55,286 nucleotides of DNA from an uncultured Lachnospiraceae bacterium (GCA_910577655.1 CAJTOW010000011.1:1-55286); one strand, 5' to 3'. Positions 1-8,748 are shown, counted from the stretch's first letter. Numbers and translations: made by a program. The notes: generated by a model not told the origin, from the letters alone.

Positions 1-62
1 AAAATTTTATTATATTGTTAAAAATCCGTATATTTTTCTTTCGCAGATTCTGATAATCCGCG

Positions 63-116
63 AAAAAAGGTAGGGCTGTAGCACTGATAGTTTTATAAAC
101 ATCGGTGCAACAGCCC
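63..116 (-). terminator. Terminator of the TRAP/D-amino-acid operon
   Basis: The arms GGGCTGTAGCAC (73-84) and GTGCAACAGCCC (105-116) are complementary apart from one mismatched pair. On the minus strand the hairpin is followed by a run of six T (63-68). It lies about 80 bases after the aldolase stop codon, so it fits as the rho-independent end of the minus-strand operon. The rest of 1-193 is AT-rich and shows nothing else. Confidence 0.75.
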
Positions 117-193
117 ATTTTCTCCGCAACTGAAATATCTTACCCGGAAATATATAATTCAATGAAATACATCAAATATATCTTATCAAAATC

Positions 194-967
194 TCAGCAG
201 GCGTTAATTTGGTTCATCTGCTTCCGTACCCACACACAAGCTTCATAAAAAATCCCCGTATCTACAGAATAGGACAAATATTGAACACCGGCATTACTCC
301 ATTTTCTCAGAGTTTCCTTATTATCCATAAATGTCCCCACCAGAATATGCTTCTTTTTCGCCCTCTCCACAATCTCCTGCATCTGTTCTACCACAGCAGG
401 ATGGGTCGTCTGTCCGGGAAGCCCCAGGCTCTGGGAAAGATCATAGGGCCCAATAAAAAGTATATCAATCCCCGGAACTTCCATAATCTCATTCAGATTT
501 TCCAGAGCCTGCTGCCCCTCCAGCTGTATAATGACCAGGGTATGGTTCGCCTTCCGGAAATATTCGCTTTTCTCCATGGCCGAGTATTTGGCTGCCCGCA
601 CAAACCTGCAGACGCCCCGCTCCCCCTCAGGAAAATATTTTGCTTCCCTTACCACCGCCTCCGCCTCTTTAGCACTAGATATCTGCGGTATTTGTACTCC
701 CGCCGCACCGATATCCAATACCCGTGAAATATCCCCGCAGCTGCCCACCCGGACAACCGGTAGGACACCGGCCACCTGCGCTGCCCGGATGTGGTTCTGC
801 AGGCTTTCCACACTGGCAGGACCATGCTCCATATCCAGAATAACAAAATCCATTCCTGCATATCCTGCCGCTTCTACAAATGCCGGGTCGCAGGTCTTCA
901 TAAAGGGACCGATTACATACCCGTTTCTCATTTTCCTGTAAAATTCCTCAATTATTGCCATCCCCAT
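194..967 (-). CDS. HpcH/HpaI family aldolase
   Basis: Class II, metal-dependent aldolase of the HpcH/HpaI (2-dehydro-3-deoxyglucarate aldolase-like) family. These enzymes make or cleave bonds between pyruvate or a related 2-oxo acid and an aldehyde. Visible family motifs are VILDMEHGP, VRVGS, IIQLEGQ (metal-binding Glu) and GIDILFIGPYDLS. The length of 257 residues is normal. I chose ATG 967 because AGGAGAGG lies just upstream; a TTG nine codons earlier lacks this support. It is the last gene of the TRAP operon, 72 bases after ridA. Together with the upstream PLP enzyme it may consume or produce pyruvate-type acids. The family is clear; the substrate is unknown. Confidence 0.88.
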   Translation of the reverse strand: MGMAIIEEFYRKMRNGYVIGPFMKTCDPAFVEAAGYAGMDFVILDMEHGPASVESLQNHIRAAQVAGVLPVVRVGSCGDISRVLDIGAAGVQIPQISSAKEAEAVVREAKYFPEGERGVCRFVRAAKYSAMEKSEYFRKANHTLVIIQLEGQQALENLNEIMEVPGIDILFIGPYDLSQSLGLPGQTTHPAVVEQMQEIVERAKKKHILVGTFMDNKETLRKWSNAGVQYLSYSVDTGIFYEACVWVRKQMNQINAC

Positions 968-1039
968 GATGTCTTTCCTCTCCTTTATCCGCAACCCCTC
1001 AGGCAGGCCGAAAGATTACGATTATGATTCTTACATTGG

Positions 1040-1501
1040 TCACACTTCAAATATATACTCAATCTCCACAGGAATACCGCCCGGAAGCTCACTGACGCCG
1101 ATTGCTGACCTGGCTCCTACCCCTGAGTCCTCTCCGAAAATATCCATCAAAATCCGGGAGGCTCCATCCGCCACCACCGGCTGCTGATGAAAGCCAGACC
1201 CGCTTGCCACAAATGCCAGGATTTTTACCACCCTTTTTATTTTGTTCAAATCCCCCAGGTATTCATCAAGCGCACTCAAACCGTTCAAGGTACAGATAAC
1301 TGCCGCTTCCTGCCCCTCTGCAACCGTACATCCTTCTCCCAGCCTTCCTGAAAAAACAGGGGTTCCGTTTCTGGTGGCTCCCTGCCCCGAAAGATATACC
1401 ATGTTTCCCACCTGAATTACCGGCTTATAGATCCCTCCTTTCGGCGGTGCCGAAGGAAGCTCATATCCCAATTCTCTGATTCTTTCATAAATATCCATCA
1501 T
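1040..1501 (-). CDS. RidA/YjgF family enamine/imine deaminase
   Basis: Cytosolic RidA-like protein of 153 residues. The family hydrolyses reactive enamine/imine intermediates, such as 2-aminoacrylate, released by PLP-dependent dehydratases. Family features include YLSGQGATRNG, the central DLNKIKRVVKI stretch and the ending GARSAIGVSELPGGIPVEIE, which contains the Arg that usually binds the substrate carboxylate. It lies 44 bases after the PLP enzyme gene, its natural source of enamine. This supports a dehydratase-type reaction upstream. The member here has the longer N-terminus seen in the YjgF-like subgroup rather than the 125-residue core. Confidence 0.88.
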   Translation of the reverse strand: MMDIYERIRELGYELPSAPPKGGIYKPVIQVGNMVYLSGQGATRNGTPVFSGRLGEGCTVAEGQEAAVICTLNGLSALDEYLGDLNKIKRVVKILAFVASGSGFHQQPVVADGASRILMDIFGEDSGVGARSAIGVSELPGGIPVEIEYIFEV

Positions 1502-1545
1502 CTGTTTTCCTTTTCTTTTCCGTTCATATTTTTTAAAGTATTAAC

Positions 1546-2658
1546 TCAGACTGTAATCTTCCGGTTACGGGCCTTCACTTCCCAATTCTCAACGATAACC
1601 CCATCTTCCACAACGAAAACGGAAGGATACAGTGCACTTGTGGGACAGATATGAGTCGGAATCACATAAACCACGCTCCCGATTTCAGGCAGCGAAGCCT
1701 CTTGTCCCTCCTTCACACGGAACACCCAATGCTCCTCGTTCTGAAACTCCGGCTCATACCTGTCTCCTCCCACAATATATCCTCTCTGGGAAGCCGGATC
1801 CGCAGCAATCCCTTTATACCCCAGATCCAAGGTAAATCTGCCTTCCGAGGGATGGCTGACCACCCTGCTCAGGACCACTGCCGCCGGCATAAAATCCATA
1901 TCCGGCAATCCCTTATAATACCCCGCATCCTGTAAAAATGCCGTTCCCGGAGACAAGAATACATCCGGATATTCTGCGTGGCAGGGAAAGGAAGGTGTTC
2001 CTCCCATAACAAGGACCGGACATTCCAGCTTCTTTCCTTCCAGTCTGTTCCGAATCTCTTTCAATTCCTCTGCCTTTTTTGCCACCCTCTCCTTCCTGGT
2101 TGCCAGATCCGGATCATTATGGTTTCCGTCATAGCAATGAAGCCCCATCATGGCTATCCCCTCCAGGCGGGCACACTGCCCATAAAGCCCCTCTGTCGAT
2201 TCCATAGCCACGCCTGTCCGGTTCATTCCCATATTAACGTCCAGGAGAACCCTTGTGATAACCCCTTTCTTCAAAGACTCTTCTGACAAAAGAGCCAATT
2301 GCCCGTAATCCTCCCCAATCGCCCAAAAACGCAGCCGGGGATATTTCTCCTCCAGGCTTATAAACCGCTGGATATTTGGCCCCACCAGAGGGTATGCCAC
2401 CAGAATATCCTCCGCCCCGCAGTCAGCCACCATTTCCGCCTCCGCAATCGTGGCACATTTAAACCGTTTAATCCCCATTTCCATCTGCAGCTTTACCATG
2501 CCTGCCGTCTTATGGGATTTTACATGAGGCCACAAACGCTCTGCCGAACCTGCCAGATTGATCGCCTTCCTGATATTCTCAATTATAATATCCTTATAAT
2601 AGACTAGCTGCGGCGTAATAATTTCTGATGCATCCTTGATCTCATACTTGTAATCCAT
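1546..2658 (-). CDS. D-threonine aldolase / D-serine dehydratase-like PLP enzyme
   Basis: Fold type III PLP enzyme with an alanine-racemase-like N-terminal barrel, 370 residues. The likely PLP lysine is in HVKSHKTAG, and the region MMGLHCYDGNHNDPD is typical of the family. The C-terminal metal site reads PTHICPT, that is His-x-Cys. In the literature eukaryotic D-serine dehydratase has His-x-Cys and bacterial D-threonine aldolase has His-x-Asp, so this protein may dehydrate D-serine-like substrates rather than cleave D-threonine. That is inference. The start at 2658 has GAGGGAGGGG upstream; the earlier in-frame GTG at 2679 overlaps the M20 gene. It is followed by ridA, as expected for an enzyme that releases an enamine. 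Confidence 0.85.
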   Translation of the reverse strand: MDYKYEIKDASEIITPQLVYYKDIIIENIRKAINLAGSAERLWPHVKSHKTAGMVKLQMEMGIKRFKCATIAEAEMVADCGAEDILVAYPLVGPNIQRFISLEEKYPRLRFWAIGEDYGQLALLSEESLKKGVITRVLLDVNMGMNRTGVAMESTEGLYGQCARLEGIAMMGLHCYDGNHNDPDLATRKERVAKKAEELKEIRNRLEGKKLECPVLVMGGTPSFPCHAEYPDVFLSPGTAFLQDAGYYKGLPDMDFMPAAVVLSRVVSHPSEGRFTLDLGYKGIAADPASQRGYIVGGDRYEPEFQNEEHWVFRVKEGQEASLPEIGSVVYVIPTHICPTSALYPSVFVVEDGVIVENWEVKARNRKITV

Positions 2659-2675
2659 AAATTTTCCCCTCCCTC

Positions 2676-3812
2676 TCACATGGACAAAATATAACTCTCA
2701 TAGAAATCTACCGCCTCCTCCAGCTGCCTTCCCTCAATATATTCATCCACAACATGGGCCTGGGCAAGGCTTCCCGGACCGCACAAAATCCCATCGAAGC
2801 CCTCTGACAAAAAGCAGGACAAATCACAGCCGGCCGAAAAATAGGCAATCCCTGGCTTTGGCCGTCCCATCCTCTCATATGCCATCTGTGCAATTTTCAC
2901 GCTGTCTGCCTCAGGATCCGTCATCCCCGGAGCTACATCAATATATGTTTCTATTATCCAGGAAACATCTTCTGTTTCAAAAAGCCTTTTCAGCACAGCT
3001 TCTGTTTCCAATTCCAGTTGTTTTGCAGTATCCCCCGGCACAGTCCGGAAATCAAGGACAACCTCTCCATATCCCGGAATCACATTATCCTTGATTCCTC
3101 CTGCAGCAATTGTCGCTGCTACTGTAGGAGGGGGAAGAATCGGCTGGATCAATTTCTGTTTTCTCTGATTCCAGCCTTCCACCTCCACCAGAAATCTTCC
3201 CAGAAGGGTAAGGGCATTCATTCCCTCATAGGGGCGCCCCGAATGGCATTGCTTTCCATAGATTCCCACCACAAGACGCACCACCCCTCTGTGGGCCACA
3301 TGAATCTGATTTTGCGTTGGCTCTCCGATCACTACAATATTCTGTTTTCCTTTTTCGAAATGCCTGGCAAAATATTTTGTTCCCGTTCCGTTAATCTCCT
3401 CGTCAGCAACAAAAGCAAGAACCAGATTTTTATTTTTTAGGGTATTTTCCCGTTTTACCTTAATGGCTGCCGCCATCATCGCCGCCAGGCCACCCTTCAT
3501 ATCGCAGGTTCCCCTCCCATAAAAGCGCCCTTCCTTTTCTGTCACGCAAAAAGGTGCACAATTCCATCCGCTGCCTGGAGGAACCACATCCAGGTGTCCA
3601 TTTAAAATCAGATTTCGATCCGATTGTCCAAAAGAAGCAATCATGTTCGCCCGGTTCTCTGCCACCACCTGAACCTCAATCTCAAATCCTTCCTGCCGTA
3701 AAATATCTGCAATATATTCTGCCAGCGGCCTCTCATTCCCCGGCGCATTAGAGGTATCGAACTTTACCAGATCCTTCATCAGCCGCACTGCCATTTGTCC
3801 ATATTCCTTCAT
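2676..3812 (-). CDS. M20 family peptidase/deacylase (ArgE/DapE type)
   Basis: Dizinc amidohydrolase of the ArgE/DapE/ACY1 group, 378 residues, cytosolic. Metal and catalytic motifs are all present: NGHLDVVP, YGRGTCDMKGG, ADEEINGTG, GEPT and the final His in GPGSLAQAHVVDEYI. Members remove N-acyl groups from amino acids or cut small peptides. It lies 13 bases after dctM and 17 bases before the PLP enzyme. The simplest reading is that an imported N-acyl or peptidyl amino acid is deblocked here before PLP chemistry. The true acyl group and amino acid cannot be read from sequence. Confidence 0.88.
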   Translation of the reverse strand: MKEYGQMAVRLMKDLVKFDTSNAPGNERPLAEYIADILRQEGFEIEVQVVAENRANMIASFGQSDRNLILNGHLDVVPPGSGWNCAPFCVTEKEGRFYGRGTCDMKGGLAAMMAAAIKVKRENTLKNKNLVLAFVADEEINGTGTKYFARHFEKGKQNIVVIGEPTQNQIHVAHRGVVRLVVGIYGKQCHSGRPYEGMNALTLLGRFLVEVEGWNQRKQKLIQPILPPPTVAATIAAGGIKDNVIPGYGEVVLDFRTVPGDTAKQLELETEAVLKRLFETEDVSWIIETYIDVAPGMTDPEADSVKIAQMAYERMGRPKPGIAYFSAGCDLSCFLSEGFDGILCGPGSLAQAHVVDEYIEGRQLEEAVDFYESYILSM

Positions 3813-3825
3813 AACATTTCTCCCT

Positions 3826-5094
3826 CTACATCATATTTCCCAAGAACATGGTCAGAGGCGGACAGTAGGCTACCAGCAGGATCACCAGCCCTCCCACAAT
3901 GAAAAAGGGAACCAGATCCTTTACACACTCCTCAATAGAAATCTCCGCAATATTGCAGGAAATAAAAAGCGTAGTCCCAACGGGAGGCGTAAACAACCCC
4001 ATGGCCAGAGAACAAAGAACCACAATGGCCATATGGATCGGATCCATCCCCATCCCTACTGCAATCGGCATAAAAATCGGCAGGAAAATATACAAATTAG
4101 GCACATTGTCCATAACCATCCCCGCACAGAAGAGAATCAGAATCATCGCCAGAAGCATAACAGCATAAGGAAGATTCAAACCCAGCAGAAAATCCGCAAT
4201 CATCGTAGGTATATTATTGCTTACCAGAATCCACTGCATAATTGTGGCCGTACAAACCACCATCATCACCACGGTCGTCCCGATTGCAGAATCCTTCAAT
4301 GCCCGAATAATTTTCTTCATATCAAGAGTGCGGTAGACAAACAACCCCAAAAGCAGAGAATACACCACACAGATAGAAGCTGATTCCGTAGGAGTAGCGA
4401 TCCCCAGAATAATACTCCCCAGCATAAAAACAGGGAACAGCATTGCCCAGACTGCATCGACAGACGCTGCGATCACCTCGCTTTTTGTCGCACGTTCCTC
4501 TCTGGGATAATGATTCTTCTTTGCCATCCATACTGTCACCGCCAGATAGGCAAAGCCGATCAAAATACCCGGAATTGCCCCTGCAAGGAACATTTTCGCC
4601 ACAGAAAGCCCTGTGATATAAGAGATAACAATCATCGTACTGCTAGGTGGAATAATAATGCCCACCACAGAGCTGGTTGCATTGATTGCTGCCGAAAAGG
4701 ACTTCGGATATCCCTGGTCATTCATTTCCGGAATCAGGATTGCTCCTACAGAAGAAGCATCCGCTACAGAAGATCCAGAAATTCCAGCCATAATCATACT
4801 TGTCACCACAGATACACAGCCTAACCCTCCTGGAAGCTGGCGGACCAGAACACTGGCAAAATTGATCAGCTTCTTGGCAATCCCTGATTCCACCATAAGG
4901 TTTCCCGCCAGAATAAAGAAGGGGACTGCCAGAAAAGAAAATGACTGGGTGTTGGAAAAAAACTTCTGGGCCGCAACTGCCAGGGAAATATCATTCACCT
5001 GCATAAACAAGAGGGATGCGCTCCCCATGGCAAAGGCGATAGGAACCCCTATTATCATCAAAACAGCAAAAGCCAGAAACATAATAACCATCAT
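3826..5094 (-). CDS. dctM: TRAP transporter large permease DctM
   Basis: Large membrane subunit of a tripartite ATP-independent periplasmic-type transporter, 422 residues, with about 12 hydrophobic segments. Family signatures visible are GNLMVESGIAKKLINFA near residue 65 and SSVADASSVGAILIPEM near residue 108, followed by PPSSTMIVISYITG. Its ATG overlaps the dctQ stop codon (ATGA), so the two permease subunits are translationally coupled. TRAP systems use an ion gradient to import carboxylates or amino-acid-like solutes. This is the large one of the separate two-permease type, not a DctQM fusion. Confidence 0.95.
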   Translation of the reverse strand: MMVIMFLAFAVLMIIGVPIAFAMGSASLLFMQVNDISLAVAAQKFFSNTQSFSFLAVPFFILAGNLMVESGIAKKLINFASVLVRQLPGGLGCVSVVTSMIMAGISGSSVADASSVGAILIPEMNDQGYPKSFSAAINATSSVVGIIIPPSSTMIVISYITGLSVAKMFLAGAIPGILIGFAYLAVTVWMAKKNHYPREERATKSEVIAASVDAVWAMLFPVFMLGSIILGIATPTESASICVVYSLLLGLFVYRTLDMKKIIRALKDSAIGTTVVMMVVCTATIMQWILVSNNIPTMIADFLLGLNLPYAVMLLAMILILFCAGMVMDNVPNLYIFLPIFMPIAVGMGMDPIHMAIVVLCSLAMGLFTPPVGTTLFISCNIAEISIEECVKDLVPFFIVGGLVILLVAYCPPLTMFLGNMM

Positions 5095-5600
5095 TGGCTT
5101 TCCCCTCCTATCTTCGCCATATCAAATATAATATACTTAAGTAAATTAAATCCCACGACAACCGCAATCCCCACAAACCCAACAAACATGGAACCGTACA
5201 CCAGCGCTTTGCTGATACCCGTAAGAACCATTATCTCCCTGCTCAGAGAACTGGACAGATTAAAGGAGGCAATAGCCATAAAAACAGAAAAATAGAGCAT
5301 CACCATATGCACTGAGATTTCGGCAACATGACGGAATATTCCCTTGAATTTTTCTTTAATAAAAACCAGGGCTGTATTCCCATTATCTTTAGCAATACTG
5401 ATTGCGCTCAATGACACAATCCACGGAAAAAGAATATTGGTCATTTCTGTGGTGATAACAATCGGAGACTTAAATACATACCGGAAAAGAACCTCAGTGA
5501 ATACAAATCCCGTCAGGAGAGCCATCATGATTCCTGCAATAATTCCCAAAGCATTCGTAATGACATATATTCCTCTATCAATTTTTTTGAAATTCTCCAT
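5091..5600 (-). CDS. dctQ: TRAP transporter small permease DctQ
   Basis: Small membrane subunit of the TRAP transporter, 169 residues with four predicted hydrophobic helices (about 15-37, 47-65, 85-108 and 130-153). I chose ATG 5600 because GGAGG lies seven bases upstream; an ATG five codons earlier has no such site. It sits between dctP and dctM with a four-base overlap with dctM. DctQ is usually needed for assembly and activity of DctM. Confidence 0.92.
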   Translation of the reverse strand: MENFKKIDRGIYVITNALGIIAGIMMALLTGFVFTEVLFRYVFKSPIVITTEMTNILFPWIVSLSAISIAKDNGNTALVFIKEKFKGIFRHVAEISVHMVMLYFSVFMAIASFNLSSSLSREIMVLTGISKALVYGSMFVGFVGIAVVVGFNLLKYIIFDMAKIGGESQ

Positions 5601-5636
5601 TCCTGACCTCCTCATCTCTATATTCTTCCGAAAGCT

Positions 5637-6728
5637 TTACCGGCCAATTGCTTTTAACACCTTTTCATCTGCCTTTCCCGCAAACATATCGTATACCGAT
5701 TTAACAGCCTCTGCAAATTCCGTTGTATCCGGAGTAGTGATTTCCTTAAAGCCTCCCTCATCCTTAATCATATCAAGATACCTTGCATCCGCATCCCCGG
5801 CATATTCCCTGGAAACCGCCTGAGCCTCGGCCGCTGCCTCAAGAATCAGCCTCTGCGTATCTTCATCAAGAGAAGCAAACTTGCTGTCACTCATCACAAA
5901 ATTAATGCCATAATAGAAAATATTGCAAAGGGCCAGGTAATCCTGCACCTCGTAAAATTTCTGTTGATAGATTGCATCAATCGGATTAAACTGTCCGTCC
6001 ACCACTCCCTGGCTCATCCCCAGGTACAATTCCGAAAATGCCAGTGTTGAAACAGAACAGCCCAGGCTTTCAAAGGTTTTGATGGATGCCTCTTCATTAG
6101 GAGACCTCATCTTCAATCCCGCCATATCAGACACGCTGTTAATCGCCTTCTTGTTGTTGGTAATCTGTGCCATTCCCAGGTCTCCCCAGCCCAGAATCCT
6201 ATACCCGTAGCTTTGCGCCAGTTCCTTCAAGGCATCTCCCAGTTCCCCGTCCTGAAGCTTATGGGCTTCCTCAAAATTCTTAACCAGAAAAGGAAGGGAC
6301 ACTGCAGAAAAAGACGGATCCACATTCGACATATTCGAGCAGCCCGGAAGTGTAAAGTCCAGGGTTCCGATTTTGACCATCTCTGTCATCTCCTGCTCCG
6401 AACCCAAGGTTCCTGCCGGAAACAATTCCACAGTGATTTTCCCCCCACTCCGGGTCTCCAGGTACTCTTTAAAAGCCCTGGCCATCTCCCCTCTTACCGA
6501 ATCCTCTACCGTATTGTAGCCCAATTGAAACTTCTGTTCCTTGTATTCAATACCATCTGCAGCTTCCCCGGCTTCCACTGCGTCTGCAGTCTCCTTCTCC
6601 TCCTGCTGTATCTCTGCCTTTGTCGTCTCCGGAGCCTTTGAATCACTACATCCCGTTAAGCCAGCGGTAATCATCACTATTGCCGCTGTCATTGCCGCCA
6701 TCCTTTTTACTCTTTTTGTTTTTCTCAT
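5637..6728 (-). CDS. dctP: TRAP transporter solute-binding lipoprotein DctP
   Basis: Extracellular solute-binding protein of 363 residues with a lipoprotein signal: KRVKR, a hydrophobic stretch, then AGLTGC as the lipobox. A low-complexity acidic linker (residues 27-55) precedes the domain. Family motifs include TVELFPAGTLGSEQEMTEMV, KMRSPNEEASIKTFESLG and GVVDGQFNPIDAIYQQKFYEVQDY. In DctP proteins an Arg in the KMRSP region usually binds the substrate carboxylate, and it is present here. First gene of the operon, behind a strong promoter, consistent with higher need for the binding protein. Confidence 0.95.
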   Translation of the reverse strand: MRKTKRVKRMAAMTAAIVMITAGLTGCSDSKAPETTKAEIQQEEKETADAVEAGEAADGIEYKEQKFQLGYNTVEDSVRGEMARAFKEYLETRSGGKITVELFPAGTLGSEQEMTEMVKIGTLDFTLPGCSNMSNVDPSFSAVSLPFLVKNFEEAHKLQDGELGDALKELAQSYGYRILGWGDLGMAQITNNKKAINSVSDMAGLKMRSPNEEASIKTFESLGCSVSTLAFSELYLGMSQGVVDGQFNPIDAIYQQKFYEVQDYLALCNIFYYGINFVMSDSKFASLDEDTQRLILEAAAEAQAVSREYAGDADARYLDMIKDEGGFKEITTPDTTEFAEAVKSVYDMFAGKADEKVLKAIGR

Positions 6729-6764
6729 AACTCATCTTCTCCTTAATTATATTTTTTATCTTAT

Positions 6765-6778
6765 TTGCATTACTGCAA
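6765..6778. promoter_or_regulatory. Candidate operator, inverted repeat TTGCA-N4-TGCAA
   Basis: A perfect 5-base inverted repeat (TTGCA TTAC TGCAA) lies in the dctP leader, downstream of the predicted start of transcription and about 40 bases before the ATG. This position suits a repressor that blocks elongation. The divergent YheO-type regulator is the obvious candidate ligand-responsive protein. This is inference from position and symmetry only. Confidence 0.3.
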
Positions 6779-6825
6779 CTTCGACCAAAGTATTTGTATA
6801 ATATTTTTATAATTTATTTATGTTG

Positions 6826-6854
6826 ATTATACATGAAATAATAATTTTTTTCAA
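6826..6854 (-). promoter_or_regulatory. Promoter of the dctP operon
   Basis: On the minus strand TTGAAA (6849-6854) and TATAAT (6826-6831) are separated by 17 bases, a near-consensus sigma-A promoter. It would give a leader of about 90 bases before dctP. The whole 6729-7154 interval (426 bases) is very AT-rich and holds this promoter, the candidate operator and the divergent promoter, with no gene. Confidence 0.7.
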
Positions 6855-7080
6855 GTAATAATTCATTTATTTAAACTTTTTTTCTAATTTTTTATTTTCA
6901 CCCGGAAATAGGACTAATTTCAAGCGCAAAAATGCAATTTTTGTAACACAGAATCAAATTTCATTTCATTTATAGTTGACCGCTTATCTCTCCTGATTAT
7001 TTTACAATAAAATTTTTCCATTATTTTCCACATTTTTATTGAAATATTTTTTTATTTTCATCCCTTTTTCTCATTTAACC

Positions 7081-7109
7081 TTGTTTTTTCAGTTTATCAA
7101 TGCTAAAAT
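7081..7109 (+). promoter_or_regulatory. Candidate promoter of the YheO-type regulator
   Basis: TTGTTT (7081-7086) and TAAAAT (7104-7109) are 17 bases apart on the plus strand, about 45 bases before the regulator start. Matches are moderate, and the surrounding sequence is AT-rich, so chance matches are possible. Confidence 0.4.
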
Positions 7110-7154
7110 ATTATTCATATTACATTTAAACTTTATTCAAAAGGGGATAGACAA

Positions 7155-7805
7155 TTGAGCGGCTTATACGAAAACAAAGACACCTTTTTACGACTTATTA
7201 AAATGCTTGCCATCCAATACGGCTCCAAATCGGAAGTTATCCTCCATGACCTGACAAGCGACTATGAAAGCACCATCATCGGTATCGAAAACAATCATCT
7301 TACCGGCAGAAAGGTAGGTGACTGCGGGAGTAACTTAGGTCTGGAAATATTGCGTCAGGATAACCGGCAAAAAAACCATGACTCCTTCGGGTATATTACC
7401 CACTTAAAGGATGGGCGTATCTTTCGTTCCTCCACCTTATATATCTATAATGAAGAAGGCACTGTAGAAGGCTGCCTTTGCATTAATACGGATATTACGG
7501 AAATGAAAGAACTCTCCGTCTTTTTTTCTGAACTGTATCAGTCCCAGTCCTCCCAGGATAATGAAAAGGAGATTTTCGCAAAAAATGTAGGGGAACTGGT
7601 TGATTATTATATCGAAAAACATCAGGAACTTTTGGGAAAGGATTCCTCCGAAATGAGCAAACAAGAAAAACTTGATGCCATCCGGTACTTCGACGAAAAA
7701 GGTCTTTTTCTTATCTCAAAGTCCGGAAACAAGATTTGTAAATATTTGGGATTCTCCAAAGGGACTCTGTATTCTTATCTGGAAAATGTACGGGAATCAA
7801 ATTAA
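7155..7805 (+). CDS. YheO/DauR-type PAS and helix-turn-helix regulator
   Basis: Cytosolic regulator of 216 residues with a YheO-like PAS domain (about 5-115; HDLTSDYESTIIGIENNHLTGRKVGD, then GRIFRSSTLYIYNEEGTVEGCLCINTDIT) and a C-terminal helix-turn-helix (about 165-212; KLDAIRYFDEKGLFLISKSGNKICKYLGFSKGTLYSYL). The PAS domain is expected to bind a small ligand. In this family DauR of Pseudomonas controls D-arginine use, so a D-amino-acid-related signal is plausible given the divergent operon. The start is TTG at 7155, eight bases after AAGGGG; no ATG is nearby in frame. It probably controls the dctP operon. Confidence 0.85.
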   Translation: MSGLYENKDTFLRLIKMLAIQYGSKSEVILHDLTSDYESTIIGIENNHLTGRKVGDCGSNLGLEILRQDNRQKNHDSFGYITHLKDGRIFRSSTLYIYNEEGTVEGCLCINTDITEMKELSVFFSELYQSQSSQDNEKEIFAKNVGELVDYYIEKHQELLGKDSSEMSKQEKLDAIRYFDEKGLFLISKSGNKICKYLGFSKGTLYSYLENVRESN

Positions 7806-7917
7806 CGTATACCGCGAAGTGGGGCCACCGAAGGCGTCCCTTGTGGAGATGCCAGGAATGAATTTTCAAACACGCTCTAGTAATCCAGACCAGGATACCA
7901 GCAAACCAGATGCTGTC

Positions 7918-7956
7918 ATGCCAAAACCGTCCGGACAACCCCAACGGTTTTGGCAT
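7918..7956 (+). terminator. Hairpin between convergent regulator and aroD
   Basis: The 13-base arms ATGCCAAAACCGT and ACGGTTTTGGCAT form a perfect stem around a 13-base loop, followed on the plus strand by TTTG. It lies between two converging genes and may end transcription from both sides. The T-run is short, so termination strength is uncertain. Confidence 0.5.
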
Positions 7957-7963
7957 TTGTCCA

Positions 7964-8725
7964 TCACCGGCTATTATGGACAATATCCAGAACTGTCTTT
8001 AAGTCCCTGACTCCGATCTGCCCAGGCGCGGAAACCTGACTGGCAGCGCCGAAGGTCAGGGCAGAGCCGAAGACCTCTCCGGACAGACGGCTGATGACAC
8101 CGGCAGATGACATGGACATGGTAATCAGAGGCACTCTTGCATGGTGCTCATGCATTTCCAGCGTGGCAGACAATAGGGTCAGCACATCATCCCCTGACCT
8201 GGGCATCACTGCCACCTTGGCAATATCTGCTCCCAGCCTCTGCATCTTCTCCATGCGGCTCACTAGCTCCTCTTTGGGGGGCGTCTTTTCAAAATCATGG
8301 CTGGAGACAATGACCCCCAGGCCCTCCATATGGATCTTCTGAATCACATCTTCTACAAGAGAGTCCCCCATGGACAGCTCCACATCGACCAGATCCACCT
8401 GACCGCCGGATGCAACCCTGCAGTTGAGGGCAGCATAATCTTCTGGAGATATCTCCATCTTTCCGCCTTCCTTTGCACTGCGGAAGGTGAAAAGGACAGG
8501 GATATCTCCCAGAACCTGACGCAGTTTTGCCGCCATGCCCATGGTCTTCCCGATACTGGTCACATCCTCGTACCAGTCTGCACGCCATTCCACCACATCC
8601 ATAGGAAGGGCGCGTATCTCCCTGGCATCCTTGAGGATAGACGCCTCGTCCCTGGCTACCACAGGAACACAGATCTTGGGTCTGCCTTCTCCTATTTTTA
8701 TATTTCTCACAACTACCGGCTTCAT
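7964..8725 (-). CDS. aroD: Type I 3-dehydroquinate dehydratase
   Basis: Converts 3-dehydroquinate to 3-dehydroshikimate in the shikimate pathway through a Schiff-base lysine. It has 253 residues, normal for type I enzymes. Visible motifs are VVEWRADWYED, PVLFTFRSAKEGG, GLGVIVSSHDFEKTPP (catalytic His), DIAKVAVMPRS (Schiff-base Lys) and the end segment VISRLSGEVFGSALTFGAASQVSAPGQI, read here in short pieces. The start at 8725 is preceded by GAGGGAGA. A longer reading frame back to 8782 translates a remnant of a repeat and is rejected. Other shikimate genes of the window (aroK, aroE, chorismate mutase) lie 12-15 kb away, not in one operon with it. Confidence 0.93.
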   Translation of the reverse strand: MKPVVVRNIKIGEGRPKICVPVVARDEASILKDAREIRALPMDVVEWRADWYEDVTSIGKTMGMAAKLRQVLGDIPVLFTFRSAKEGGKMEISPEDYAALNCRVASGGQVDLVDVELSMGDSLVEDVIQKIHMEGLGVIVSSHDFEKTPPKEELVSRMEKMQRLGADIAKVAVMPRSGDDVLTLLSATLEMHEHHARVPLITMSMSSAGVISRLSGEVFGSALTFGAASQVSAPGQIGVRDLKTVLDIVHNSR

Positions 8726-8748
8726 CGTCTCTCCCTCTTTCTGAATTC

